The notes under the pieces are model-generated. The model searched no databases. It was given only the letters and a program-made list of their open reading frames with translations, and was not told the origin of the DNA. Positions 8,435 through 17,481 of a DNA stretch of 64,000 bases are shown here, piece after piece. Every line of letters starts with the position of its first letter. The first letter of the stretch is position 1. The DNA lies in NCBI RefSeq assembly GCF_024158145.1, contig NZ_JAMYXM010000004.1, forward strand, positions 124,001-188,000. The letters run 5' to 3'. The DNA is from Notoacmeibacter sp. MSK16QG-6 (GTDB lineage Bacteria > Pseudomonadota > Alphaproteobacteria > Rhizobiales > Rhizobiaceae). The translations under genes and the position numbers were made by a program.

Positions 8435-9325
8435 ATGAGCGTTCATTCCGATTTCGAGACCGTGGTTCCCTTTTCGGTGCGCACACCGGCCACACAGACC
8501 ATACCCTTTCTCTTCAATTCGCCCCATAGCGGACGCCATTATCCGAGGCGCTTCATCGCATCCAGCCGTCTGGACGCCGATGGGGTCCGGCGCAGCGAGG
8601 ACGTTTTCGTCGACGAACTCTTCGCCGGCGTCGTAGCGCTCGGCGCGCCGCTGATGATGGCCCATTTTCCACGCGCCTATCTGGACGTGAATCGCGAGCC
8701 TTACGAACTCGATCCGCGCATGTTTTCCGGTGACTTGCCTGCCGGCGTCAACAGCCGTTCGCCGCGCGTCGCCGGCGGTCTCGGCACCGTGCCGCGCATC
8801 GTCGCGGAAGGCCAGCCGATCTATCGGGAGAAGCTGCCCGCCGCCGAGGCGCTCGAACGGATCGAGGCGCTCTACATGCCCTATCACGATCTGCTGTCGA
8901 CAATGATCGAAAGAACGTTCGATCGGTTCGGTCAGGCCATTCTCGTCGATTGCCATTCCATGCCGTCGACGACGCGCTTCGCCGATGCCGGGCCGATGCC
9001 GGACATCATAATCGGAGACCGTTTCGGCACGGCCTGTCACCCCTCGCTGGCGGATTACGCGATCCAGCTCCTGCGCGATGGCGGTTTTCGCGTGGCGCAT
9101 AACCGGCCCTATGCCGGCGGGTTCATCACCGAGCGCTATGGCAGACCGGCGCTGGCCCGCCACGCCTTTCAGATCGAGATAAACCGCGCGCTCTATCTGG
9201 ACGAGAAAACGTATAGCAAAACCCGCGATTTCGATGCTCTCAGCGACGCAATGGGACGATTCGTTAGGGAGTTGAGCCGCTTGCCAGCGGAGTGGATGCG
9301 CGCTACCCCCGCCGCCGCCGAATAG
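8435..9325 (+). CDS. N-formylglutamate amidohydrolase
   Basis: 296-residue cytoplasmic zinc hydrolase of the FGase family. Visible signatures are LFNSPHSGRHYP near the N-terminus (metal-site His), SEDVFVDELF, FPRAYLDVNREPYELDPRMF, the metal/catalytic block ILVDCHSMPS near residues 169-178, and RHAFQIEINRALYL near the C-terminus. It releases formate from N-formyl-L-glutamate, the last step of one histidine degradation route; stand-alone copies in Rhizobiales occur away from hut genes, as here, so the true substrate may differ. It is divergent from cpdR and is followed after 26 bases by the HisN-like phosphatase, probably in one transcript. Confidence 0.9.
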   Translation: MSVHSDFETVVPFSVRTPATQTIPFLFNSPHSGRHYPRRFIASSRLDADGVRRSEDVFVDELFAGVVALGAPLMMAHFPRAYLDVNREPYELDPRMFSGDLPAGVNSRSPRVAGGLGTVPRIVAEGQPIYREKLPAAEALERIEALYMPYHDLLSTMIERTFDRFGQAILVDCHSMPSTTRFADAGPMPDIIIGDRFGTACHPSLADYAIQLLRDGGFRVAHNRPYAGGFITERYGRPALARHAFQIEINRALYLDEKTYSKTRDFDALSDAMGRFVRELSRLPAEWMRATPAAAE

Positions 9326-9351
9326 ATCGCTTATTTCAAAGGCTGCTTTTC

Positions 9352-10146
9352 ATGGATGACGCGACTGATGCCGCGCAGATGGCCGAGTTTCTGCGCGAAC
9401 TTGCCGGTTTCGCGGCAGGCGAGACCCTGCCGCGGTTCCGCAAAGCGATAGCGGTGGACAATAAAGAGGATGCGGCTTTCGACCCTGTAACCGAGGCGGA
9501 TCGCGAGGCAGAGCGGGTGATCCGGCAGGCTATCGAAACGCGGTTTCCAGAAGACGGGATCGAAGGCGAGGAATTCGGCTTGGTACGCGCCGATGCGTCG
9601 CGGCGCTGGGTGATCGATCCGATCGACGGCACCCGCTCATTCATTTGCGGCATACCACTTTGGGGCACGCTTGTCGGTCTGATGGACAATGGCGTGGCCC
9701 GCGCCGGGTTTCTCTCGCAGCCCTATCTCGGCGAAATCTTCATTGCCGATGGCTCGCGGGCCTTTCTGGAAGGGCCGCATGGGGTGCGCGATTTGAAGGT
9801 GAGCGATTGCCGATCACTTGCATCGGCCCGCATGTTCACAACCGACCCGCAATTGTGGCGCGGTAAGGAGATGCAGGGTTTCGAGGCGCTACGCGCCAGC
9901 GTTCAACTCACCCGTTACGGGGCGGACTGTTACGGCTTCGCCATGCTGGCGGCGGGGCAGGCGGATATCGCGGTGGAATCTGGCGTCAATAGCTATGATG
10001 TGATGGCCCTCATCCCGATTATCCGACAGGCAGGCGGTGTCATCGCACGGGTGGATGGCGGCCCTGCCGAGAAGGCCGGTACGGTCGTCGCCGCGGCGAC
10101 GCAGGCTCTTTACGATGCGGCCTGCGAGAAGCTTTGTGACGGCTGA
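9352..10146 (+). CDS. hisN: Inositol-monophosphatase-family phosphatase, probable histidinol-phosphatase
   Basis: 264 residues starting at the ATG at 9352 (AAAGG nine bases upstream); a longer reading overlaps the preceding gene and is not supported. The IMPase fold is shown by the metal-binding motifs EEFG (73-76), DPIDGTRSF (89-97) and the C-terminal SYDVMALIPIIRQAGG with the third metal Asp. These enzymes are magnesium-dependent, lithium-sensitive phosphomonoesterases. In actinobacteria and many alphaproteobacteria this subgroup is HisN, the histidinol-phosphate phosphatase of histidine synthesis. The downstream gene is convergent, so this ends the operon that begins with the amidohydrolase. 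Confidence 0.85.
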   Translation: MDDATDAAQMAEFLRELAGFAAGETLPRFRKAIAVDNKEDAAFDPVTEADREAERVIRQAIETRFPEDGIEGEEFGLVRADASRRWVIDPIDGTRSFICGIPLWGTLVGLMDNGVARAGFLSQPYLGEIFIADGSRAFLEGPHGVRDLKVSDCRSLASARMFTTDPQLWRGKEMQGFEALRASVQLTRYGADCYGFAMLAAGQADIAVESGVNSYDVMALIPIIRQAGGVIARVDGGPAEKAGTVVAAATQALYDAACEKLCDG

Positions 10147-10161
10147 TCAGAAATTCCCTGC

Positions 10162-11166
10162 TCAATCCTCCCGAAAGAAAGCGTCGACCGCGGCCAGCGC
10201 CTGTTCTCGAAAAAGGTCGGCTTCTTGAAGCAGTTCATGCCGCGCGCCATCTACCGTGACCGATGATGCAGAACGCATGGCTGCAGCGAGACGTGCGCCA
10301 GCGGGTGCCGAAACGACCCGGTCGGACCCGGCAATCACGAAGAGCGCCGGCGTTTTGATGTTCGAATAGTGGGATGGAGCATTGACCTTGGCGATGGCGC
10401 GGGCTGCGGCATCCACCCACGCGACTGTCGGTCCGCCCAGCGACAAGTCCGGACGCAATTCAGCGAGTTTGCGATTGCGCGCGTAGCGGGACGCATCGGA
10501 TGTCAGGCGGTTGGTGACGAACGGTTTTGCGATGTTCGGCTTGGTTTTGCCCCACATCGTTACCGAGCCGAAGCCGAGAGCCACAAGCCAGTGCGCCAGA
10601 CGCCCGACCCAGTTGGGTGACAGAGGGAGGGGGCCGAAGCCGACGAAAGGCGACAGAAGCACCATGCGCGAAACGCGTGTCAGAAGATTGGGGCCGGCAT
10701 ACAGGGCCGCCAGCGCCCCGGAAGAATGCGCCAGCAGATAATACGGTCCGCGGCAATCCGGCAGCACGATCTGGCGGAAAATCGCCTCGATGTCCTCCCG
10801 CCAGGTGTCGAAGCTGTCCAGATAGCCCTTATTGCGGTTGCGCAGCAGACGCGACGATCCGCCCTGGCCGCGCCAATCGAACGTTACGACGTCGAAACCC
10901 AAACCGCAAAGATCGCCGATCGTTTCGAAAAGCTTCTCGATCGTCTCGTTGCGACCGCTCAACAGAACGATGGTGCCGCGCTTTGGCCCCCGGCGCGCGG
11001 CAAAACGGGCGTAGCGAATGCGCTGCTCGTCCTCAACCTTGATGTAGCCTGCTGCGATAAGCGGCGGCATTGGATTTCCGTCCATCTGGAACAGCACGTT
11101 CTCCGGATCGGTGTCCGGCCAGGAACTGTTTTCATTCCGGGGTTGAATCTGCGCCTGCAAGGCCAT
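10162..11166 (-). CDS. Alpha/beta hydrolase, lysophospholipase/monoacylglycerol lipase type
   Basis: 334 residues from ATG 11166; an alternative ATG at 11178 adds four residues. The fold is clear: the strand-turn FDVVTFDWRGQGGSSR (about 91-106), nucleophile elbow AHSSG with Ser148, acid region VIAGSDRVVS and the late His in DGARHELLQEAD. This is the PldB-like Hydrolase_4 arrangement. No signal peptide is present, so it is probably cytoplasmic or peripherally membrane-bound. Substrates (lysophospholipids or monoglycerides) are inferred from the family. A longer reading up to 11523 exists but passes through structured intergenic DNA and lacks a plausible start, so it was not used. Confidence 0.85.
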   Translation of the reverse strand: MALQAQIQPRNENSSWPDTDPENVLFQMDGNPMPPLIAAGYIKVEDEQRIRYARFAARRGPKRGTIVLLSGRNETIEKLFETIGDLCGLGFDVVTFDWRGQGGSSRLLRNRNKGYLDSFDTWREDIEAIFRQIVLPDCRGPYYLLAHSSGALAALYAGPNLLTRVSRMVLLSPFVGFGPLPLSPNWVGRLAHWLVALGFGSVTMWGKTKPNIAKPFVTNRLTSDASRYARNRKLAELRPDLSLGGPTVAWVDAAARAIAKVNAPSHYSNIKTPALFVIAGSDRVVSAPAGARLAAAMRSASSVTVDGARHELLQEADLFREQALAAVDAFFRED

Positions 11167-11202
11167 GCCTGTTCCCATCCATGCTCGGTGCTGAAGGCAT
11201 AA

Positions 11203-11321
11203 TGACCCCGTCCACGCAAGGCAACGCGTCAACGGGGTCAGGAGGTCATTAAGAAAACGAAGAAGGAGCCGGGCGGATCGGAGAAGGGACGGATCCGTCC
11301 GCCCGGCGGCTCCGGTCCCTT
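11203..11321. repeat. Cluster of overlapping inverted repeats in the lysophospholipase-hsp20 intergenic region
   Basis: The 11179-11589 gap holds several strong stems. TGACCCCGT (11203-11211) pairs with ACGGGGTCA (11232-11240). GGAGCC (11265-11270) plus GGGCGGA (11271-11277) pairs with TCCGCCC (11298-11304) and GGCTCC (11308-11313), with a 3-base bulge. AAGGGAC (11285-11290 and neighbours) can instead pair with GTCCCTT (11315-11321), so two structures compete. No open reading frame or T-run terminator explains them. They could be the leader of the lysophospholipase gene or part of an unannotated RNA. Confidence 0.5.
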
Positions 11322-11447
11322 CCGAGAGCCGAAGCTTGATCGTGTTGTAGGGGATCGCATTTGAACCAAGTCCGAAGACGATGTTCAGCCGCCATTCAGG
11401 GATAAGGCGCAAATAAGGCAGCCTTCTCTTATGGCCTTCCGAAAGAT

Positions 11448-11476
11448 CTTGAACCGATAAATCGACGATCCCACAT
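11448..11476 (+). promoter_or_regulatory. Candidate heat-shock (RpoH, sigma-32 type) promoter of hsp20
   Basis: CTTGAA at 11448-11453 followed after 17 bases by CCACAT at 11471-11476 closely matches the alphaproteobacterial RpoH promoter pattern (CTTGAA, about 17 bases, CC-A-AT). A start near 11483 would give a leader of about 107 bases before the hsp20 start codon. Confidence 0.6.
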
Positions 11477-11510
11477 ATTGGTGGCAGCCGCCCGCACAGG
11501 GGGTTGTTCA

Positions 11511-11583
11511 GTCCTCTTCGCATGCCGGCTCGCGGGTGCGTATCGGGGACGAAAAACGCAAAAACGTCGCTTTATGGAAGGAC
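11511..11583 (+). promoter_or_regulatory. Candidate RNA thermometer in the hsp20 leader
   Basis: GTCCTCTTC (11511-11519) can pair with the Shine-Dalgarno stretch GGAAGGAC (11576-11583) along its whole length with a single bulged C, sealing the ribosome site six bases before the ATG at 11590. Rhizobial small heat-shock genes usually carry ROSE or related thermosensors at exactly this place; the match here is to the principle, not to the ROSE consensus. Confidence 0.5.
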
Positions 11584-11589
11584 AACACC

Positions 11590-12057
11590 ATGCGTCATGT
11601 CGATTTTTCCCCTCTCTACCGTTCGACAGTCGGTTTCGACCGGATGTTCACGCTGCTGGACAGCCTGGCTCAGCCTGAAAACACCCCCTCCTATCCGCCA
11701 TATAATATCGAGCGGACCGCTGAAGACGCCTACCGCATCACCATGGCGGTCGCCGGCTTCGAGGAAGACGAGCTTTCTGTCGAGGCACATCGTAACGTGC
11801 TGACGATCAAGGCTGCCAAGGCTGAGGATGAAGATGGCGAAGAGCGCCAGTTTCTCCATCGCGGCATCGCAACACGCGCCTTCGAACGCCGCTTCCAGTT
11901 GGCCGATCACGTCGAAGTCACGGCGGCCGGCCTGAAAAACGGTCTGTTGCATATCGATCTGAAGCGAAATGTGCCGGAAGAGATGAAGCCGCGCCGCATT
12001 GCGATTGCGACCGCCACCGAAACCGGCGCGCCGCAGATCGAGGGCGAAGCGGAATAA
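11590..12057 (+). CDS. Small heat-shock protein, Hsp20/IbpA type
   Basis: 155-residue ATP-independent chaperone that binds unfolding proteins and hands them to DnaK/ClpB. The alpha-crystallin domain spans about residues 37-130 (YRITMAVAGFEEDELSVEAHRNVLTIKA, then GLLHIDLKRNVPEEMKPRRIAI carrying the conserved hydrophobic C-terminal edge). The N-terminus MRHVDFSPLYRSTVGFDRMF is the class A rhizobial/IbpA form. The start at 11590 follows a GGAAGGAC ribosome site; upstream in-frame codons lie in the leader and were rejected. Expression is likely controlled by RpoH at transcription and by a leader hairpin at translation. Confidence 0.95.
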   Translation: MRHVDFSPLYRSTVGFDRMFTLLDSLAQPENTPSYPPYNIERTAEDAYRITMAVAGFEEDELSVEAHRNVLTIKAAKAEDEDGEERQFLHRGIATRAFERRFQLADHVEVTAAGLKNGLLHIDLKRNVPEEMKPRRIAIATATETGAPQIEGEAE

Positions 12058-12083
12058 ACGCCTCAAAGAATTAGACATTGCAG

Positions 12084-12116
12084 GGGCGGCGCTGTCTGGC
12101 GCCGCCCTTTTCTTTT
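12084..12116 (+). terminator. Rho-independent terminator of hsp20
   Basis: GGGCGGCGC (12084-12092) pairs perfectly with GCGCCGCCC (12099-12107) around a 6-base loop and is followed by TTTTCTTTT. It lies 27 bases after the hsp20 stop. Confidence 0.9.
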
Positions 12117-12147
12117 GCTGTCATATCCTCTTTGCCGATCGGAATGC

Positions 12148-12253
12148 TTGAAGCTGTGACGCAATTGTGCGATAAATTCAGATAGGACAGCAATGCTGTC
12201 TTATCCGACGGAGGTTCTGACAACCGGCTGGCGTGATTTTCCGGCCGGTTTTT
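12148..12253 (+). promoter_or_regulatory. gltB upstream element: promoter-like hexamers, palindrome and terminator-like hairpin
   Basis: TTGAAG (12148-12153) and GATAAA (12171-12176) are spaced by 17 bases. Next comes a 25-base inverted repeat, GATAGGACAGCA (12181-12192) against TGCTGTCTTATC (12194-12205) with one mismatch. A third element, AACCGGC...GCCGGTT followed by six T (about 12222-12253), has the form of an intrinsic terminator, yet it lies about 107 bases before gltB and well after the hsp20 terminator. The whole could be an attenuator in the gltB leader, a roughly 70-base small RNA, or an operator plus terminator. No known family was recognised. Confidence 0.5.
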
Positions 12254-12359
12254 TGCGGCGCTGTCCACGATTTGACGCGGCGTAATGGAACAGGTCTCTG
12301 CTTGATCTAAATAATGGTGGAACAGCGGCCCGCCAGGCGGGCATGACGGAGGTAGGGCG

Positions 12360-15300
12360 ATGACGGAACGGAGCGACGCAGCAAACATAGCGGCTCTTCC
12401 GAAAACGGGCTTGCCGTCCGCGCGTGGACTTTACGACCCGCGCAACGAACACGATGCGTGCGGTGTCGGCTTTGTTGCCGATATGAACAATCGCCATAGT
12501 CATCAGATGATCAAGGATGGGCTGTTCATCCTGGAAAACCTGACCCATCGCGGCGCGGTGGGGGCTGATCCGCTGATGGGCGACGGCGCCGGCATGCTCG
12601 TGCAGATCCCGCACAAGTTCTTCAAAGAGGTGATGGCCGAGACCGGTGTCGATCTGCCGGATGCCGGGCAATACGGTGTAGGCCATTTCTTCATGCCGCA
12701 GGACGCCGATCTGCGCGCCCATATCGAAGACATCATCCGAGATGCGGCTCACGCGGAGAGTGTGCCGTTTCTCGGTTTCCGGGACGTGCCGGTCGACAAT
12801 TCCTCGCTTTCAAAAGCACCGGATATCGTTGCGTCCGAGCCGGTTCACCGGCAGGCTTTCTTCGGCAGGCCGGAGGGGCTCGACAGCGACGATGAGTATG
12901 AGCGGCGACTTTACGTGCTACGCAAGGTGGTCAGCCAACGGATCCACGCGGAAACCTCCGGTCGTGACAATGGCTGGTATCCGGTTTCTCTCTCCAGCCG
13001 GACCATCGTCTATAAGGGCATGTTCCTGGCCTATCAGCTTGGCCGCTACTACAAGGATCTGACCGACGAGCGGTTCGAAAGCGCTCTGGCGCTCGTTCAC
13101 CAGCGCTTTTCGACCAATACGTTCCCGAGTTGGAAGCTCAGCCATCCCTATCGGCTCGTCGCCCATAATGGCGAGATCAACACGCTGCGCGGCAATGTGA
13201 ACTGGATGGCGGCGCGCCAGGCGTCGGTTTCGTCCGAACTGTTCGGCGAAGATATCGAGAAGCTTTGGCCGATTTCCTACGAAGGGCAATCGGACACCGC
13301 CTGTTTCGACAACGCCTTGGAATTTCTCCTGCAGGGTGGCTATTCGCTGACCCATGCGATGATGATGCTGATCCCGGAAGCATGGGCCGGCAACAAGCTG
13401 ATGAAGGAAGACCGCAAGGCCTTCTACGAATATCATGCTGCTCTCATGGAGCCGTGGGACGGGCCGGCGGCGGTAGCCTTCACGGATGGCCGCATTATCG
13501 GCGCGACGCTTGACCGCAACGGCCTGCGTCCCGCACGCTATATCGTCACGAAAGACGATCGCGTGATCATGGCTTCGGAAGCCGGCACGCTGCCGGTTGC
13601 TGAGGAAGAGATCGTCACCAAATGGCGGCTCCAGCCCGGCAAGATGCTGATGATCGATCTGCAAAAGGGCCGCATCGTCTCTGACGCCGAGGTCAAAAGC
13701 GAATTGGCGCAACTGCACCCTTACCGGGAGTGGCTCGACGGTACGCAAATCATACTTGAAGAGCAGGCGCCGGTGGAGCCGCGCGCGTTGCGCAAGGATG
13801 TGTCGCTGCTCGATCGCCAGCAGGCCTTCGGTTACAGCCAGGAAGACGTTCGCCTTTTGATGGCGCCAATGGCGACGACCGGTCAAGAAGCTATCGGCTC
13901 GATGGGCACCGACACGCCCATCAGCGCGATGAGCGACAAGTCCAAGCTGCTCTACACTTATTTCAAGCAGAACTTCGCGCAGGTGACGAACCCACCGATC
14001 GACCCGATCCGCGAAGAACTGGTGATGAGCCTCGTTTCGTTCATCGGTCCGCGGCCGAATATTCTGGATCATGAAGGCGCGTCGAAGCGCAAGCGGCTGG
14101 AGGTGCGTCAGCCGATCCTGACCAATGCGGATCTGGAGAAAATCCGCAATATCGGTCACACGGACGACCGTTTCGACACAAAGACTCTCGACATCACATA
14201 CGATGGCCGCGAGGGTGCCGGCGGTCTGCCCGGCGCCGTCTCGCGACTCTGCGAGAAGGCCGAGAAGGCCGTTCACAGCGGCTACAACATCATCATCCTG
14301 TCCGACCGCCAGATCGGGCCGGACCGAATCGCCATTCCGGCGCTTCTGGCGACGGCGGCCGTCCATCATCATCTGATCCGCAAGGGCCTTAGGACATCGG
14401 CCGGTCTTGTCGTGGAATCCGGCGAGCCGCGCGAAGTGCATCATTTCTGCTGCCTTGCCGGCTTCGGTGCTGAGGCGATCAATCCTTATCTCGCTTTCGA
14501 CACGCTGCTCGACGAGCACAAGAACGGCGCTTTCCCGCCCGAGGTCGATACGAAAGAGGTCGTCACTCGCTACATCAAGGCCATCGGCAAAGGCATTCTG
14601 AAGGTGATGTCCAAGATGGGCATCTCGACCTATCAGTCCTATTGCGGCGCTCAGATTTTCGACGCGGTGGGCCTGTCGACCGATTTCGTCGAGAAGTATT
14701 TCACCGGTACTGCAACGACGATCGAAGGCGTCGGTATTGCCGAGATCGCCGAAGAAACCGCCATGCGGCATTATCTCGCTTTTTCCGACGATCCTGTGCT
14801 GCGCCGCAATCTCGATGTCGGCGGCGAATACGCCTATCGCATGCGCGGCGAAAAGCACGTCTGGACCCCGGATTCCGTCGCTTCGCTTCAGCACGCAGTC
14901 CGTACCGGCAGCTATGAGACGTTCCGCGAATTCACCGAACAGGTGAACGAGGCAGCCAATGCCGCGCAGACCATTCGCGGCCTGTTCCAGATCAGGCTGG
15001 CGGACGAAGATGGACGCGAGCCGGTCGACATCTCCGAGGTCGAGCCGTCCAGCGAGCTAGTAAAGCGGTTTTCTACCGGCGCGATGAGCTTCGGCTCAAT
15101 CAGCCGCGAAGCGCATACCACGCTGGCGCGGGCGATGAACGAGATGGGCGGCAAGTCCAATACGGGCGAGGGCGGCGAAGAACCCGACCGCTTCAACCCG
15201 CTTGCCACGGGCGGCATGAATCCTGAGCGCTCTGCGATCAAGCAGGTCGCCTCTGGCCGCTTCGGCGTGACGACAGAATATCTCGTCAATTCCGATATGA

Positions 15301-17045
15301 TGCAGATCAAGGTCGCGCAGGGCGCCAAACCGGGCGAGGGTGGACAGTTACCCGGCCACAAGGTGGATGCGACCATCGCCAAGGTGCGCCACTCGACGCC
15401 GGGCGTCGGCCTGATCTCGCCGCCGCCACACCATGACATCTACTCGATCGAGGATCTGGCGCAGCTCATCTACGACCTGAAGAATGTGAACCCGGACGCC
15501 GATGTTTCGGTGAAGCTGGTTTCCGAGGTCGGCGTGGGTACGGTTGCGGCCGGCGTCGCAAAGGCGCGCGCCGATCACATCACTATTTCGGGCTATGATG
15601 GCGGCACCGGCGCGTCGCCGCTTACCTCGCTGAAACATGCCGGTAGTCCCTGGGAAATGGGTCTTGCAGAAACCCATCAGACGCTGGTGCTGAACAATCT
15701 GCGTTCGCGCATCGCGCTTCAGGTCGATGGCGGCTTGCGGACCGGCCGCGACGTGATCGTCGGGGCGCTTCTCGGGGCGGACGAATTCGGGTTCTCGACC
15801 GCGCCGTTGATCGCTGCCGGCTGCATCATGATGCGCAAGTGCCACCTGAACACCTGTCCGGTGGGTGTCGCGACGCAGGACCCCGTGCTGCGCAAGCGCT
15901 TCAAGGGCGCGCCTGAGCATGTGGTCAATTATTTCTTCTACGTCGCCGAGGAAGTGCGCGAACTCATGGCCGCCATGGGTTTCCGCAAGCTGGACGAACT
16001 GATCGGTCGTTCCGATCTTCTCGGTAAGAAAGAGATGATCGATAGCTGGAAGGCTCAGGGGTTGGATTTCTCCAAGGTCTTCTTCAAGCCGCACGCCGCT
16101 CCGGAGCAGATCCGGTGGACAGAGCGTCAGGATCATCCGATCCACGAAATTCTGGACCGCAAGCTGATCGAGCAGGCCGAGCCGGCTCTGACGACGCGCC
16201 AGCAGGTGCGTATCGAGACGGAAATTCGCAATGTGGACCGGTCGGCGGGCGCAATGCTTTCCGGCCAGGTCGCAAAAAACTTCGGCCACAAGGGGCTCGC
16301 CGACGACACGATTCACGTCAATCTGCGCGGTACGGCGGGTCAGAGCTTTGCGGCGTTTCTGGCCCATGGCGTGACGTTCGATCTGATCGGCGACGGCAAC
16401 GATTATGTCGGCAAGGGTCTTTCGGGTGGTAAGATCATTATCCGTCCGCCAGACGACACCGCTATCGAGCCATCGAAATCCATCATTGTCGGTAACACCG
16501 TCCTTTACGGTGGTATCGAGGGCGAGTGCTATTTCCGGGGCGTTGCCGGCGAACGCTTTGCCGTGCGTAATTCGGGAGCCGTGGCCGTCGTCGAAGGCGT
16601 CGGTGACCATGGCTGCGAATATATGACGGGCGGGGTCGTCGTCGTTCTGGGTGAGACCGGACGAAACTTCGCCGCCGGAATGAGCGGCGGCGTCGCCTAT
16701 GTTCTGGACGAGGACGACAGTTTTGCCGAACGCTGCAATATGGCGATGGTGGAGCTGGAGCCCGTGCCGGAAGAGGACGATATGCTGGAGAAGCTGCACC
16801 ATCATGGCGGCGATCTGATGCACAAAGGGCTTGTGGATGTGCTGGATGATATGACCAGCCATGACGAAGAGCGTCTCTATCAGCTGATCGCCAACCACAA
16901 ACACTACACCGGCTCCGACAGGGCGGCCACCATTCTGGACAATTGGGCCGATTATCGGCCGAAATTCCGCAAGGTGATGCCGGTCGAATATCGCCGTGCG
17001 CTCGAAGAGATGGAGCGCAACAAGATGGGAGTGGCCGCGGAATGA
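12360..17045 (+). CDS. gltB: Glutamate synthase (NADPH) large subunit
   Basis: 1561 residues, the full length of GltB. It takes the amide nitrogen from glutamine and transfers it to 2-oxoglutarate, giving two glutamates. The class II glutaminase domain begins at Cys34 (DACGVGF), which becomes the N-terminal nucleophile after removal of a 33-residue propeptide. A central domain and the FMN-binding synthase domain follow ([48 protein letters not shown]). The 3Fe-4S cluster motif is CHLNTCPVG, and the C-terminal beta-helix has the repeated Gly pattern. GGAGG seven bases upstream supports the start. Its stop overlaps the next ORF by ATGA. Ammonia assimilation partner of glutamine synthetase. Confidence 0.98.
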   Translation: MTERSDAANIAALPKTGLPSARGLYDPRNEHDACGVGFVADMNNRHSHQMIKDGLFILENLTHRGAVGADPLMGDGAGMLVQIPHKFFKEVMAETGVDLPDAGQYGVGHFFMPQDADLRAHIEDIIRDAAHAESVPFLGFRDVPVDNSSLSKAPDIVASEPVHRQAFFGRPEGLDSDDEYERRLYVLRKVVSQRIHAETSGRDNGWYPVSLSSRTIVYKGMFLAYQLGRYYKDLTDERFESALALVHQRFSTNTFPSWKLSHPYRLVAHNGEINTLRGNVNWMAARQASVSSELFGEDIEKLWPISYEGQSDTACFDNALEFLLQGGYSLTHAMMMLIPEAWAGNKLMKEDRKAFYEYHAALMEPWDGPAAVAFTDGRIIGATLDRNGLRPARYIVTKDDRVIMASEAGTLPVAEEEIVTKWRLQPGKMLMIDLQKGRIVSDAEVKSELAQLHPYREWLDGTQIILEEQAPVEPRALRKDVSLLDRQQAFGYSQEDVRLLMAPMATTGQEAIGSMGTDTPISAMSDKSKLLYTYFKQNFAQVTNPPIDPIREELVMSLVSFIGPRPNILDHEGASKRKRLEVRQPILTNADLEKIRNIGHTDDRFDTKTLDITYDGREGAGGLPGAVSRLCEKAEKAVHSGYNIIILSDRQIGPDRIAIPALLATAAVHHHLIRKGLRTSAGLVVESGEPREVHHFCCLAGFGAEAINPYLAFDTLLDEHKNGAFPPEVDTKEVVTRYIKAIGKGILKVMSKMGISTYQSYCGAQIFDAVGLSTDFVEKYFTGTATTIEGVGIAEIAEETAMRHYLAFSDDPVLRRNLDVGGEYAYRMRGEKHVWTPDSVASLQHAVRTGSYETFREFTEQVNEAANAAQTIRGLFQIRLADEDGREPVDISEVEPSSELVKRFSTGAMSFGSISREAHTTLARAMNEMGGKSNTGEGGEEPDRFNPLATGGMNPERSAIKQVASGRFGVTTEYLVNSDMMQIKVAQGAKPGEGGQLPGHKVDATIAKVRHSTPGVGLISPPPHHDIYSIEDLAQLIYDLKNVNPDADVSVKLVSEVGVGTVAAGVAKARADHITISGYDGGTGASPLTSLKHAGSPWEMGLAETHQTLVLNNLRSRIALQVDGGLRTGRDVIVGALLGADEFGFSTAPLIAAGCIMMRKCHLNTCPVGVATQDPVLRKRFKGAPEHVVNYFFYVAEEVRELMAAMGFRKLDELIGRSDLLGKKEMIDSWKAQGLDFSKVFFKPHAAPEQIRWTERQDHPIHEILDRKLIEQAEPALTTRQQVRIETEIRNVDRSAGAMLSGQVAKNFGHKGLADDTIHVNLRGTAGQSFAAFLAHGVTFDLIGDGNDYVGKGLSGGKIIIRPPDDTAIEPSKSIIVGNTVLYGGIEGECYFRGVAGERFAVRNSGAVAVVEGVGDHGCEYMTGGVVVVLGETGRNFAAGMSGGVAYVLDEDDSFAERCNMAMVELEPVPEEDDMLEKLHHHGGDLMHKGLVDVLDDMTSHDEERLYQLIANHKHYTGSDRAATILDNWADYRPKFRKVMPVEYRRALEEMERNKMGVAAE

Positions 17046-17371
17046 TCGTTACCACCACCAATACTGTCGAAGGCCGCCGGATCGTCGCCTATCACGGCGT
17101 CGTGACGGGCGAAGCCATTCTCGGCACGAATGTGTTCCGCGACTTTTTCGCTTCCATTCGCGATATCGTCGGCGGTCGTTCGGGCTCCTACGAAAAGAGC
17201 CTGCGGCAAGGCCGCGAACTGGCGCTTGGCGAGATGGGCGAAGAGGCGCAACGTCTCGGCGGTAACGCCGTGGTCGGCGTCGATCTGGACTATGAGAACA
17301 TCACATCCGGGAACGGCTCGTCGTCCATGTTGATGGTGGTGGCTTCCGGCACGGCGGTCACGCTGGAATAG
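17042..17371 (+). CDS. YbjQ/UPF0145 family protein between gltB and gltD
   Basis: 109 residues covering the whole YbjQ fold ([20 protein letters not shown], then [20 protein letters not shown], then [17 protein letters not shown]). The family is often labelled heavy-metal-binding, but function is unknown; members form pentameric rings. There is no signal peptide or membrane segment. It starts inside the gltB stop (ATGA overlap), so it is translationally coupled to gltB and sits between the two glutamate synthase subunits. That position hints at a link with glutamate synthase expression, assembly or Fe-S status, but nothing in the sequence proves it. Confidence 0.9.
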   Translation: MIVTTTNTVEGRRIVAYHGVVTGEAILGTNVFRDFFASIRDIVGGRSGSYEKSLRQGRELALGEMGEEAQRLGGNAVVGVDLDYENITSGNGSSSMLMVVASGTAVTLE

Positions 17372-17372
17372 C

Positions 17373-17395
17373 CGGCTTTGGCGGGGGCAAAGCCG
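17373..17395 (+). terminator. Hairpin between ybjQ and gltD, possible partial terminator
   Basis: CGGCTTTG (17373-17380) pairs with CAAAGCCG (17388-17395) around a 7-base G-rich loop; only CTTTC follows, so termination would be weak. The 110-base gap before gltD may reset expression of the small subunit. Confidence 0.45.
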
Positions 17396-17481
17396 CTTTC
17401 GCTACATTGAAGAACGATGGCAGGGTGCGCTAGAAGGCGCCCGGGTGCGCGCGGCGCGCTAAAGACAGGGGTTGGACACCT

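Noticed and set aside
12918-14894. Long minus-strand ORF (658 codons) opposite gltB
   Set aside because: It lies entirely antisense to the conserved glutaminase domain of gltB, has the Arg/His/Asp-rich composition of a high-GC shadow frame, and shows no family motif.
15348-16904. Minus-strand ORF (518 codons) opposite the gltB synthase domain
   Set aside because: Antisense shadow of a clearly conserved gene, with no recognisable domain or ribosome site.
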